In this document: positions 8,663 to 16,882 of the stretch, piece by piece | How positions within the stretch are numbered: position 1 is the first letter of the stretch | Layout: every line of letters starts with the position of its first letter | Source of the DNA: JAJFUE01 sp041687335 | Lineage (GTDB): Bacteria; Sumerlaeota; Sumerlaeia; MVZB01 | Assembly: GCA_041687335.1 (NCBI GenBank) | Contig: JAWLCE010000012.1 | Span: forward strand, 1-64,000 | DNA length: 64,000 nucleotides | Reading direction: 5' to 3' | Made by a program: the position numbers and the translations under genes | Notes under the pieces: model-generated | Told to the model about the DNA's origin: nothing | What the model saw: the letters and a program-made list of their open reading frames with translations, nothing else | Databases searched by the model: none

Positions 8663-10729
8663 ATGAACCACCAACCCCCGCGCGCCAATCGGCTGGCCGG
8701 TGAGACCAGCCCCTACCTGCTCCAGCACGCGCACAACCCGGTGGACTGGTATCCGTGGGGCGAGGAGGCGCTCGCCCGCGCCCGCGCCGAGAACAAGCCG
8801 ATCTTCCTCTCCATTGGCTATGCGGCCTGCCACTGGTGCCACGTGATGGAGCGCGAATCCTTCGAGGACCCGACGCTGGCGGCCTTTCTCAACGATCACT
8901 TCATCGCCATCAAGGTCGACCGCGAGGAACGCCCCGACCTCGACGACATCCACATGCAGGCGGTCCAGATGTTGACGGGCCACGGCGGCTGGCCGATGAG
9001 CGTCTTCCTGACCCCGCGCGGCCTGCCCTTTTTCGGCGGCACCTACTTTCCGCCGCAGGACCGTCATGGCATGCCCGGGTTCGGCCGCGTGCTGGAACAG
9101 GTCGCCCGCGTCTGGCGCGAACGTCCGGAGTCGGTCGAGCACAGCAGCGAGCAGATCGCGCAGTTGATTGCGCACGAGCAGGAGCCCGGCGAGGAGCGCG
9201 CGCCGGACAGCGGACTGGTGATGCGCGCGGCCCGCGGATTGGTTTCGCGGCTCGATCGCACGTGGGGCGGCTTCGGCGGCGCCCCAAAGTTTCCCCCCTC
9301 GATGAGCCTGTCCCTGCTGCTGCGCCATCATGCGGAAACCGGTGACGCCGAGGCGCTCGAGGCCGTCACGCTCACGCTGCGCCGGATGGCCCGCGGCGGT
9401 CTTTGCGACCAGCTCGGCGGCGGCTTCCACCGCTACAGCGTGGATGATCAGTGGCTCGTGCCGCACTTTGAAAAGATGCTCTATGACAACGCCCTGCTGG
9501 CGCCGGTTTACCTCGACGGCTGGCTCGCCACCGGGGAGGGCGAATTCCGCGCGGTCGCCTTCGCCACACTTGACTACGTCCTGCGCGAGATGACCCACCC
9601 CGACGGCGGCTTTTACTCCAGCCAGGATGCCGACAGCGAGGGGGCCGAGGGCAAGTATTACATCTGGCGGCCGGGGGAGGTCGAGGCGCTGCTCGGACGC
9701 GAGGACGCCGGGCTGTTCTGCGCATACTATGGCATCACGTCCGATGGCAACTGGCAGGAAGGCGGCGGGGCGAGCATCCTCAATGTGCGCCATGAGCCGG
9801 CGGCTTTCGCGCAGGAGCGCGGGATGACCGAGGAACAGCTTGAGGCGCGGCTGGCTTCACTGCGGCCAAGGCTGCTGGCCGCGCGCGCCGAACGGGTGCC
9901 GCCGCTGACCGATGACAAGGTCATCGTCTCCTGGAATGGGCTGATGATTTCGGCGCTGGCCCGCGGGACGCAGGCCGGGGGCGGGGAGCACTATGCCCTA
10001 GCCGCGCGCCGCGGAGCCGACTTCATCCAGCGCGCGATGCGCGACGGCGAGGGCGACCTGCTCCACGTCTGGCGCGCCGGCCGCGCCCAGATCCGCGCCT
10101 TCCTTGAAGATTATGCCAACTTGGCGCTGGGGCTGATCGACCTTTACGAGACGACATTCGATGGTGAGCTGCTCGAGCGCGCCGCGGGGCTCGTCCAGCG
10201 CATGCTTGAGCTTTTCGAGGACCCGCGCACGGGTGGGTTTTTCACCACCGACGGGCGCGACCCGACGCTCTCGGCAAGGGTCAAGGACACCTACGACGGC
10301 GCAACCCCGGCCGGGAATTCCTCGGCCGTCCATGCCCTTCTGCGGCTGGGGCTGCTCCTGGACCGGGCCGACTGGCGCGCCGCCGCCGACCGGACCATGG
10401 CCAAGCTCCATGAATCGCTGGCCGGGCAGCCGGCCGCACATCATCACATGCTTGGGGCGGCGGCCTTCGCGCTCGCCCCGCCACTGGAGGTCGCCATTGT
10501 CGGCAAACCCAGCGACCCCGCCACACGCGCGCTGATCGAAACGGTCTGGCGCCGCTACCTGCCCGCGCGCGTGCTGGCGGCGGGCTCCGAGGCGGAGACG
10601 ACAGCGATTGCTTTGCTGAGGGGCAAACGGATGAATGGCGATCGCCCAACCGCCACCGTCTGCCGGCAATACACGTGCCGTGAGCCCGTCACCAGCATCG
10701 AGGCGCTCGCGGCCCAGCTGGAAGGCTGA
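8663..10729 (+). CDS. DUF255 thioredoxin-fold protein with six-hairpin domain (YyaL/SSP411 family)
   Basis: 688 residues, the normal size for the family. The N-terminus has the hallmark motifs LLQHAHNPVDWYPW and GYAACHWCHVMERESF, with a C-x2-C pair at Cys56/Cys59 in a thioredoxin-like domain. GGWPMSVFLTP and GGTYFPP follow. From about residue 190 an all-helical (alpha/alpha)6-barrel-like domain continues, with WGGFGGAPKFP, HFEKMLYDNALL, FYSSQDADSEG and ILVSWNG-like segments. Related proteins occur from bacteria to humans; the reaction is not established, though a cellobiose-epimerase-like sugar fold has been suggested. No signal peptide, so cytoplasmic. It stands alone between a terminator and the convergent HU gene. 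Confidence 0.92.
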   Translation: MNHQPPRANRLAGETSPYLLQHAHNPVDWYPWGEEALARARAENKPIFLSIGYAACHWCHVMERESFEDPTLAAFLNDHFIAIKVDREERPDLDDIHMQAVQMLTGHGGWPMSVFLTPRGLPFFGGTYFPPQDRHGMPGFGRVLEQVARVWRERPESVEHSSEQIAQLIAHEQEPGEERAPDSGLVMRAARGLVSRLDRTWGGFGGAPKFPPSMSLSLLLRHHAETGDAEALEAVTLTLRRMARGGLCDQLGGGFHRYSVDDQWLVPHFEKMLYDNALLAPVYLDGWLATGEGEFRAVAFATLDYVLREMTHPDGGFYSSQDADSEGAEGKYYIWRPGEVEALLGREDAGLFCAYYGITSDGNWQEGGGASILNVRHEPAAFAQERGMTEEQLEARLASLRPRLLAARAERVPPLTDDKVIVSWNGLMISALARGTQAGGGEHYALAARRGADFIQRAMRDGEGDLLHVWRAGRAQIRAFLEDYANLALGLIDLYETTFDGELLERAAGLVQRMLELFEDPRTGGFFTTDGRDPTLSARVKDTYDGATPAGNSSAVHALLRLGLLLDRADWRAAADRTMAKLHESLAGQPAAHHHMLGAAAFALAPPLEVAIVGKPSDPATRALIETVWRRYLPARVLAAGSEAETTAIALLRGKRMNGDRPTATVCRQYTCREPVTSIEALAAQLEG

Positions 10730-10763
10730 TGCATCAAATATTTGGGCCAGCTGCTGGGGGGCA

Positions 10764-10787
10764 TAAAAAAAACCGCCCTTGGGCGGC
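10764..10787 (-). terminator. Terminator for the HU-like gene
   Basis: On the minus strand CCGCCC-AA-GGGCGG is followed by eight T residues. It lies about 120 bases past the end of the HU-like gene and faces the end of the DUF255 gene, so it may serve both convergent transcripts. Confidence 0.75.
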
Positions 10788-10904
10788 CTGCACGATGCAC
10801 TCCCCTGTCGCTCATCAAGAACTCAATGCGCGAAATCGCTGCTTCGGAACGACAAACGCCATAAAATCAAGGCTGAATAAGAATCGGAGGTCTCCCGCGC
10901 GCCT

Positions 10905-11270
10905 TCAGCTCTTCAGTTCGGGCTGGGCCAGCGTGGCGGTGGCCTGAGCCGTGCCGGCTTGTTCGAGCATCGGACCCGCTGCCATTGACGGCACCGACGT
11001 CTGAGCGAAGTCCTTGAGTTCCTTGCCCAGCTTGAAGGTGACGACCTTGCGCGGCTTGATCGGGTATTCTTTCTTGTTGCGCGGGTTGCGGCCGGTGCGC
11101 GGCTTGCGCTGCTTGACCTGAAAGACGCCGAAATTGCGAATCTCCATCCGCTCATGCTCGCGGATGCACTGCTTGATCGAATCTATGATGGTATCGACGA
11201 CGGTCAAGGCCTCGCGATCCTTGATCGCGAGCTCAACGGCGATGCGCTTGACAATATCAATCTTAATCAT
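10905..11270 (-). CDS. HU/IHF-family DNA-binding protein with C-terminal tail
   Basis: 121 residues from ATG 11270, supported by AAGGGAG seven bases upstream. Residues 1-90 match the HU fold: IVKRIAVELA, an arginine-rich beta-arm (RKPRTGRNPRN) with the GRNP tip that intercalates DNA, and KVVTFKLGKELK at the end of the core. A further ~30 residues rich in Ala, Pro and Gln form a tail that standard 90-residue HU lacks. The expected role is nucleoid compaction and DNA bending. A sigma70-like promoter lies upstream and a terminator downstream. Confidence 0.92.
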   Translation of the reverse strand: MIKIDIVKRIAVELAIKDREALTVVDTIIDSIKQCIREHERMEIRNFGVFQVKQRKPRTGRNPRNKKEYPIKPRKVVTFKLGKELKDFAQTSVPSMAAGPMLEQAGTAQATATLAQPELKS

Positions 11271-11357
11271 TGCATGTCTCCCTTGACATACCCCGCTGCA
11301 ATGTTTCCCGCCCGGCTCAGCCGATCGCGCGGCTTCCACTTGGGTCTAACAGGTTAA

Positions 11358-11386
11358 TCTATAAGGCTTTACGCAGAGACAGGCAA
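11358..11386 (-). promoter_or_regulatory. Possible sigma70 promoter of the HU-like gene
   Basis: On the minus strand TTGCCT (11386-11381) and TATAGA (11363-11358) are separated by 17 bases, about 90 bases upstream of the start codon. Each hexamer matches consensus at four of six positions. Predicted by eye only. Confidence 0.4.
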
Positions 11387-11460
11387 GAAAATAATTGGGG
11401 GAAAATGGGGCGCATCTCAAGTTTGTGCTACTATCCCTCATTTTTTGCTATCCTGCGGAG

Positions 11461-11716
11461 GTTCGGCCGCCCCTTCGGGGCTCGGATGTTTGGGCATCTT
11501 GACCGGGGGTTCCCTGCGGTCACCCCCGGCTACTCGCGGTCGCCCCTGCGGGGCTGGGTTTTTTGCAGGAAATGGGCAAGGAATCAACCCACGTCAGTCA
11601 ACCCTCAGCTACCCGCGGCCGCCCCTTCGGGGCTCGGATGTTTGGGCGTGAGACCGGGGGTTCCCTGCGGTCACCCCCGGCTACTCGCGGTCGCCCCTGC
11701 GGGGCTGAGTTTTTTG
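11461..11716 (+). repeat. CCCCTTCGGGGCT-type repeat block, two units
   Basis: Two ~90-base units of the family at 6687 are separated by a linker containing AAATGGGCAAGGAATCAACC. That linker is also found at 30752-30780 and, more diverged, at 37560-37580. The block lies in the gap 11271-12196 between divergent genes. The long open frame across it (11270-11947) is just the repeat read in one frame. Confidence 0.75.
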
Positions 11717-11752
11717 CAGGAAAATGGGCAGGGAATCAATCGACCGGCGGCT

Positions 11753-11964
11753 AAGTATATGTTCAGCGAGGCGGTGGCGATGCATGGTCATGCAGCGTGG
11801 GGGAGCGGTGGGGGATATCAGCACATGCCGCTCCTACGGAGCTCTGACCAAGGAGTGCCGATTGCTATCGACATGTCGCTCCTCCGGAGCTATTTGCCCC
11901 TCACGGGGCTGAGCCACCGGCCAGCCACGCTCGATGCATTACGCTAACCACATACCCGGCTGAA
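11753..11964. mobile_element. MITE-like element with imperfect terminal inverted repeats
   Basis: The left end GTATATGTTCAGCGAGGCGG pairs with the right end CGCTAACCACATAC. Inside, GCGATGCATGG on the left mirrors CGATGCATTACG on the right. The interior carries three GCTCC-N-GGAGC palindromes (11828-11910). About 212 bases, no coding capacity. Confidence 0.6.
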
Positions 11965-12196
11965 GCCGGCGGCGCGATTTTTTTGAAGCGAAGGATCGGC
12001 CGACGAATCCCCCCCCAAAAAAAACCAGAGATGCGCCCGGGAAAATGCGCCCCTGCCGTTTGCCCTTGCCTCGCACCGGCGTCAACTCGATAATGCAGCG
12101 GTTGGTCGCCTCCACTTGCAAGGGTCGTTGGTTGTTCGATTTTCCGGCATCCGCCGACCGGTCCGGATCACCACCACGCCCGGAGGATTGCCGCGG

Positions 12197-14386
12197 ATGA
12201 CGACGCGGATCATCATGGAACAAATACCCCACCTGACTCATCTGGGCGCAATCCTGGCCAGTGATGACCTTGAGTCGCTGCGCCAGGCCTGCGGGCAGGG
12301 GGTCGAGTATTTGCTCGGCGAGGGAACGGTGCTTGCCGGTGGCTTGCTGTTGCCCGTCGGCGGCAGCCCGGGCCAAGCTTTGCTGGTTACGCGAGAACGG
12401 ATCGAGCGGCGCAATTATTATCGCCCCTTCAAGCTGGCCCCCAAGCTGGAGCGTGAGCTGGCCGAGCGCGCACCCGATCCATTTCTGCTGACGGGAGAGG
12501 GCGAGATCTTCCTGGACCCTGTCGAGGCGCGACAGGCCCAGATACCCGAAACCGCCACCCGCCTGCTGGTCGTCCCGCTCGCCAAGGGGATTCATTTCAC
12601 CGGCGCCCTCTGGATGGCCCTCGGCGAGCGACCCGAAACGCTGGAGCCGGAACTCTCCGAGCCGCTGCGCCAGTTTGCGGCCGCCGCCCATCACTCGATC
12701 CGCCGCATCCTGCGCCATGCCGAGCTGGACCTCCAGAATGAGCAGATGCGCCGCCTGCACGAGCTGATGCACCGGGCGATGATCGGCAGTGAACGCCAGA
12801 CCCTGCTTTCGATGTTCATGTCGATCCTCAGCCGTCAGTTCCGCCTGCCGCGCATTTACATCGCGCTGGTCCAGCCCGAGTCCGGCGTGCTGCGCGGCGA
12901 GGTCAACACCGGCTTTGACCACCCGCTGCGCCCGCGACAGGTTCCCGCCGAGGAGGGCCGCAACCGCTTCGTGGCGGCGATGCTGCAGGGTGAGGCCCTC
13001 ATCCTCGAGCATCAGCCGCAGGATCATCTGGCCAGTTTCCTGGGCGAACACGCCCAGCTCGAGCCGGCTGAGCGCGGCGTGCTGCTCCCGCTGGTGATCG
13101 GCGTCAAGCCGCTGGGGATCATCTATGCCGATCAGCCGCGCCACGACGGCACCCCGCTCTATAAACCGGTGCTTGAAATCTTTGCCCGGCTGGCCGCCGC
13201 CGCGCTCGAGAATCTCGCGCTACGCAAGCGGGCCGAGCTGCGCGCCGAGACCGACGCCCTGACGGGGCTGCGCAACCGGTTTTTCCTGGACCGCATGCTC
13301 GAGCTGGAGATCCCACGCGTCAAGCGCTACAACACCCCGATCAGCCTGCTGATGATCGACCTGTGCGACTTCAAACGCACCAACGACTCCTACGGCCATC
13401 CCTTCGGCGACTACATTCTGCGCGAGACGGCCGGGCTGATCCAAGCCAACGTGCGCGCCCATGACGTCGTCGTGCGCTTCGGCGGCGACGAGTTCGTGGT
13501 CCTGATGGCCAACACCAATCAGGAGCAGGCGACCCTGGTCCGCCAGCGCATCGAGCAGGCCTTCATCGAGCGCAACCAGCATCAGACCGACGAGCGCATG
13601 ATGATCAGCATCAGCCTGGGCCTGCGCTCCGCCGACGCCCAATCCATCGACAGCCTGATTGCCGATGCCGACCAGGCGATGTATGCCCAGAAGGCGAGCC
13701 AGAAGCGGCGGGCGCTGGTGCGCGCCCTGCTGACCGACAACCTGGACCGGGTCGAGACCACCGACCGGGTCGTCGGCAGCCTGTGCAACATGCTCTGGCG
13801 CAAGGCGCCGTATTATCCCGAGCACGGCCGGCGCGTCGCCCACCTGGCGATCAAGGTTGGCCGGGCGTTGGGCCTGACCGGCGACGACCTCGAGACCCTC
13901 GCCCTGGCCGGCCTGCTCCACGACATCGGCAAGGCCTCGCTGCCCGCCGATATCCTCCAGAAGCCCGATGCGCTGACGGCGGCCGAGCTGGAGGCCATGC
14001 GACATCATCCCGAGCTGGGGGAGCAGTTCTTCCAAGGGCTGGATCACCTTGAACCGGTGCGCCCGCTCATTCGCTCCCACCACGAGCGCTTTGACAGCGA
14101 GATCTGCGAGCCGTATCCAAGTTATCCCGATGGACTGGCGGGCGAATGGATCCCCTTGGGCGCCCGCATTCTGCGGCTGGCCGAGCTGGCCGACACGATG
14201 CTCAGCCACCGGCCCTATCGACCCGCCCCCGGCATCGCCGCCGCCGAGCGTGAAATCAACGCCGACCGCGGGCGCGCCCTGGACCCCCGGCTGGTCGACA
14301 TCCTGCTCGCCGACCCGGCCTGGCACGAAAACCTTGGCGATCCCACCGCCATCGAGGATCTGCTGGCCACACCGGCGAACGGATAG
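12197..14386 (+). CDS. GAF - GGDEF - HD-GYP c-di-GMP turnover protein with altered GYP motif
   Basis: 729 residues from ATG 12197 (GGAGG ten bases upstream). Two sensory regions lie in the first ~350 residues; the second (about 180-340) looks like a GAF domain ending VIGVKPLGIIYAD. Next comes a diguanylate cyclase domain with DALTGLRNRFFLD and an intact GGDEF at 429-433. The C-terminal HD domain has HGRRVAHLA, LLHDIGK (H575-D576) and HHER (628-631). The usual HHERxDGxGYPxGL loop is replaced by HHERFDSEICEPYPSYPDGL: the DG is DS and about six residues are inserted before YPDGL. The protein could both make and degrade c-di-GMP. Which activity survives is not clear from sequence. No TM segments. 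Confidence 0.9.
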   Translation: MTTRIIMEQIPHLTHLGAILASDDLESLRQACGQGVEYLLGEGTVLAGGLLLPVGGSPGQALLVTRERIERRNYYRPFKLAPKLERELAERAPDPFLLTGEGEIFLDPVEARQAQIPETATRLLVVPLAKGIHFTGALWMALGERPETLEPELSEPLRQFAAAAHHSIRRILRHAELDLQNEQMRRLHELMHRAMIGSERQTLLSMFMSILSRQFRLPRIYIALVQPESGVLRGEVNTGFDHPLRPRQVPAEEGRNRFVAAMLQGEALILEHQPQDHLASFLGEHAQLEPAERGVLLPLVIGVKPLGIIYADQPRHDGTPLYKPVLEIFARLAAAALENLALRKRAELRAETDALTGLRNRFFLDRMLELEIPRVKRYNTPISLLMIDLCDFKRTNDSYGHPFGDYILRETAGLIQANVRAHDVVVRFGGDEFVVLMANTNQEQATLVRQRIEQAFIERNQHQTDERMMISISLGLRSADAQSIDSLIADADQAMYAQKASQKRRALVRALLTDNLDRVETTDRVVGSLCNMLWRKAPYYPEHGRRVAHLAIKVGRALGLTGDDLETLALAGLLHDIGKASLPADILQKPDALTAAELEAMRHHPELGEQFFQGLDHLEPVRPLIRSHHERFDSEICEPYPSYPDGLAGEWIPLGARILRLAELADTMLSHRPYRPAPGIAAAEREINADRGRALDPRLVDILLADPAWHENLGDPTAIEDLLATPANG

Positions 14387-14493
14387 AGGATGCACCCGTC
14401 CGATCCTGATTGTTTCAGCGATAGTTTTTCATTTAGAATTGCCCCACGCTGCCGCGACACGCTGCCGCGCCGACTTGCGAACGGATTGCCGTC

Positions 14494-15108
14494 ATGCTCG
14501 ACAATCTCAAGGCCGACTTCAAACGATATGCCGGGACACCCTCGACGCTAAAAAGTTCCGCCTTCGCCCTGACCGAGTACGGCCTGTGGGCCACCGCCGT
14601 CTATCGCTTTGGCCGCTGGGTGCGTGAGATTCGCCTTGGGCTGGTGCGCAAGCCGCTTATGGCAATTTATTTTATCCTCTACAAAATGATTGAGATTTTC
14701 TTTGGCATCCGCATCTCGATCATGTCGGAGATTGGTCCCGGCCTACTGATCCATAACTTTGGCGGCATTGTGATTCGCGGCCGAATGGGCCGCAACTGCG
14801 TGCTGGTCCAGGGGGCCCAATTGCTTTCCAAGGGCAATTTCCGCGCGGCCGGCTGGCCCACGCTGGGCGACAACGTCTATGTCGGCGCCGGTGCCAAGGT
14901 CCTCGGCGCCGTCACCGTCGGCGATAATGTTCGCATCGGCGCCAACGCCGTCGTCACCACCAATATCGCGCCCTATTCGGTCGTGCTTCCCCCCGAAAGC
15001 CTCATCCTCGAGGGCTACTACCTGCGCAAGCCCCCCAAGCTGCCGAATCTGCCCGGCTACCCGCCGCCGCCCCAGCACGCCGTGCCGGCCGAGCCGCCAT
15101 CAGAATAA
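14494..15108 (+). CDS. Serine O-acetyltransferase-like hexapeptide transferase
   Basis: 204 residues. The N-terminal 85 residues include a helical segment (YRFGRWVREI, IYFILYKMIEIFFGI). From about 85 the left-handed beta-helix begins: EIGPGLLIHNFGGIVI, with the histidine in the place of the catalytic His of CysE-type transferases, then PTLGDNVYVGAGAKVLGAVTVGDNVRIGANAVVTTNI. A Pro-rich tail follows. Polysaccharide O-acetyltransferases have the same fold and similar N-termini, so the acceptor may be a glycan rather than serine. No cysK is nearby. It starts 107 bases after the c-di-GMP gene on the same strand and may share its transcript. Confidence 0.75.
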   Translation: MLDNLKADFKRYAGTPSTLKSSAFALTEYGLWATAVYRFGRWVREIRLGLVRKPLMAIYFILYKMIEIFFGIRISIMSEIGPGLLIHNFGGIVIRGRMGRNCVLVQGAQLLSKGNFRAAGWPTLGDNVYVGAGAKVLGAVTVGDNVRIGANAVVTTNIAPYSVVLPPESLILEGYYLRKPPKLPNLPGYPPPPQHAVPAEPPSE

Positions 15109-15176
15109 ATTTGGCCCCCGCCCCGCCGACTCGCCATCATGGATGCAAGAGGCAAGATGATGGAGGTGCGTCACTC

Positions 15177-15620
15177 ATGGAGCCGATGCGTTTTCGGATG
15201 TTCCCCATCCTGACCCTGCTGATTGTCGCCGGCTGGCTACCTCTGGCCGGCTGTTCGCTTGGCGTGGGCTATCGCATTCCCGGCACTCCGATCGGGGTGG
15301 GGGCGTCGGTGCCGCTCGACCGGATCGGGCGCAGCGACCCGGACCGGCGGGTGCTTTATCGGCCGCTTTACGTGGCCAGCCAGCCCACCGGCGCGCGCAT
15401 CCTGATCAATGGCGAGCTGGTCGGCTCGACTCCGGCTGAGATCCAGGTCCCGTTCACGCGTGGACGCTGGGGGCGGGCCGAGGGTTCGGCCCAGCTCCTG
15501 CTTGAGCTGCCCGGCCACCTGCCCGAGGGGGTCCGGCTGTTCCCGGCCCGCGACGGGGTGGCTCGCGAGCCTGAGGGTCCGCCGGTGCGCGAGCTGCGCC
15601 TTCAATTGCGGCACAATTAA
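15177..15620 (+). CDS. PEGA-domain lipoprotein
   Basis: 147 residues from ATG 15177, with GGAGGTG seven bases upstream. A hydrophobic leader ends in LAGC, a lipobox that would be cleaved and lipidated at the Cys. Residues 60-145 have the PEGA-like layout: VASQPTGARILINGELVGSTPAEIQVPF, followed by beta-strand-rich sequence. PEGA domains are small surface or periplasmic modules of unknown binding partner. Not adjacent to any gene that gives it a clear role. Confidence 0.75.
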   Translation: MEPMRFRMFPILTLLIVAGWLPLAGCSLGVGYRIPGTPIGVGASVPLDRIGRSDPDRRVLYRPLYVASQPTGARILINGELVGSTPAEIQVPFTRGRWGRAEGSAQLLLELPGHLPEGVRLFPARDGVAREPEGPPVRELRLQLRHN

Positions 15621-15728
15621 GCAGCAGAGCCACATCATGATCATGAACTCGATGGATCATCCTGCTTGAACCAAGCGGCGGCATGGGTTAGTTTGGCCGC
15701 CGATGATTTCAATCAAGGACGGTCCGCG

Positions 15729-16721
15729 ATGTCGCTCAATCTCCACCTCGGCGAAGCCTTCGGGCTGCTGATGAAAACCAAGACCTACCTGGTCTACCGC
15801 GCGGTGATCTTTGCCCTTGTCGCGGCGGCGATGACCGCCGCCCTGCTGTTCGTGGCGTTGATCGGCTGGGTTTTTGGCGGCGGCGCGGCGGCCGTCTTTT
15901 TTATCATTGCGCTCGCGGGCAGTGGCTGGGGGATGCGCCTGCTCAAGGAATACGTGCTCTACATGCTGCAGGCCGGCCATATCGCGCTGGTCGTGGAGCT
16001 GGCCGACCGCGGAACGCTGCCCGCCGGCGCCAATCAGACCGAATGGGCGCGCGCGCGGGTGACCGAGTATTTCAAGGAAGTCAGCGTGCTGGCGCTGATC
16101 GACCAGCTCGTCAAGGGGATCATCGGCGCGCTGAACCGCACGGTCTTCAGCGTGATGACCATCCTGCCGATCCCCGGGCTGGACGGCGTGGCCAAAGTCG
16201 CCCAGAAGGTCGTCGACTTCAGCCTGACCTACGTCGATGAGGCGATCATCGGCCACGCCTTCCGCACGCGCAATGAGAACGTCTACGAAGCGGCCCGCCA
16301 CGGCATCCTGCTTTACTGCCAGATCTGGAAGAGCCTGCTGAAGAACGCGGTTGCGCTGACGCTGCTCAGTTACATCTTCACGGCGGCGGCGTTCGTGGTC
16401 TTCCTCGTGCCGCTGGGCGCGCTGGCGCTGGTCCTGCCGGCCAGTTGGGGCGGCGTGAAGTTCGTGCTCTTCCTGATGGCGCTGGTGCTGGCGGTCAACA
16501 GCAAGTGGATTCTGTTTGACCCGCTGGCGGCCACCGCCACCGTGCTGACCTTCCTGCGCGAGACCGAGGGGCTGGAGCCCGACCCGACCTGGGATGCCCG
16601 CATCCTGGCGGCCAGCGACAAGTTCCGCGAGCTGTGCGACAAGGCGCGCGAGAAGGCGCGCGAGCTGGTCCAGCCCGAGCCGGAACCAGCCCCCGCGCTC
16701 GCCGAAACCCCGGCGGAGTAG
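15729..16721 (+). CDS. Multi-pass membrane protein of unknown function
   Basis: 330 residues from ATG 15729 (AAGGA upstream). Hydrophobic segments lie at about 25-48, 53-80, 125-150, 205-230, 235-255 and 260-280. A conserved-looking cytoplasmic tail has LREXEGLEPDPTW-like sequence (residues about 280-295) and ends in a charged helix plus a Glu/Pro/Ala-rich tip. Between segments, ADRGTLPAGANQTEW and LTYVDEAIIGHAF look structured. I recall similar proteins in planctomycetes and other environmental bacteria without a characterised function. It is convergent with the fucosidase gene, and a repeat block fills the gap between them. Confidence 0.7.
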   Translation: MSLNLHLGEAFGLLMKTKTYLVYRAVIFALVAAAMTAALLFVALIGWVFGGGAAAVFFIIALAGSGWGMRLLKEYVLYMLQAGHIALVVELADRGTLPAGANQTEWARARVTEYFKEVSVLALIDQLVKGIIGALNRTVFSVMTILPIPGLDGVAKVAQKVVDFSLTYVDEAIIGHAFRTRNENVYEAARHGILLYCQIWKSLLKNAVALTLLSYIFTAAAFVVFLVPLGALALVLPASWGGVKFVLFLMALVLAVNSKWILFDPLAATATVLTFLRETEGLEPDPTWDARILAASDKFRELCDKAREKARELVQPEPEPAPALAETPAE

Positions 16722-16750
16722 GGCCGGCGCGGCGAAGCACGACGGCGCTT

Positions 16751-16862
16751 GACCGGGGGTTCCCTTCGGTCACCCCAGGCTACTCGCGGCCGCCCCTTCG
16801 GGGCTCTGGGGAATCGACGGCATGACCGGGGGTTCCCTGCGGTCGCCCCTTCGGGGCTGGGT
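16751..16862 (+). repeat. CCCCTTCGGGGCT-type repeat block
   Basis: One and a half units lie between the ends of two convergent genes, in the same orientation as all other copies in the window. The palindromes could act as terminators here, but no T-run follows. Confidence 0.7.
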
Positions 16863-16882
16863 ATTAACGGAATGGGAGGGAA

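Noticed and set aside
11270..11947. 225-codon open frame across the intergenic repeats
   Set aside because: The peptide is the palindromic repeat read in one frame (RPFGARMFGHLDRGFPAV and variants); it has no ribosome site and the same peptide recurs wherever the repeat occurs.
16751..16862. Repeat palindromes as terminators for the convergent genes
   Set aside because: Stems are strong but lack a T-run, and the same units occur between divergent genes where a terminator makes no sense.
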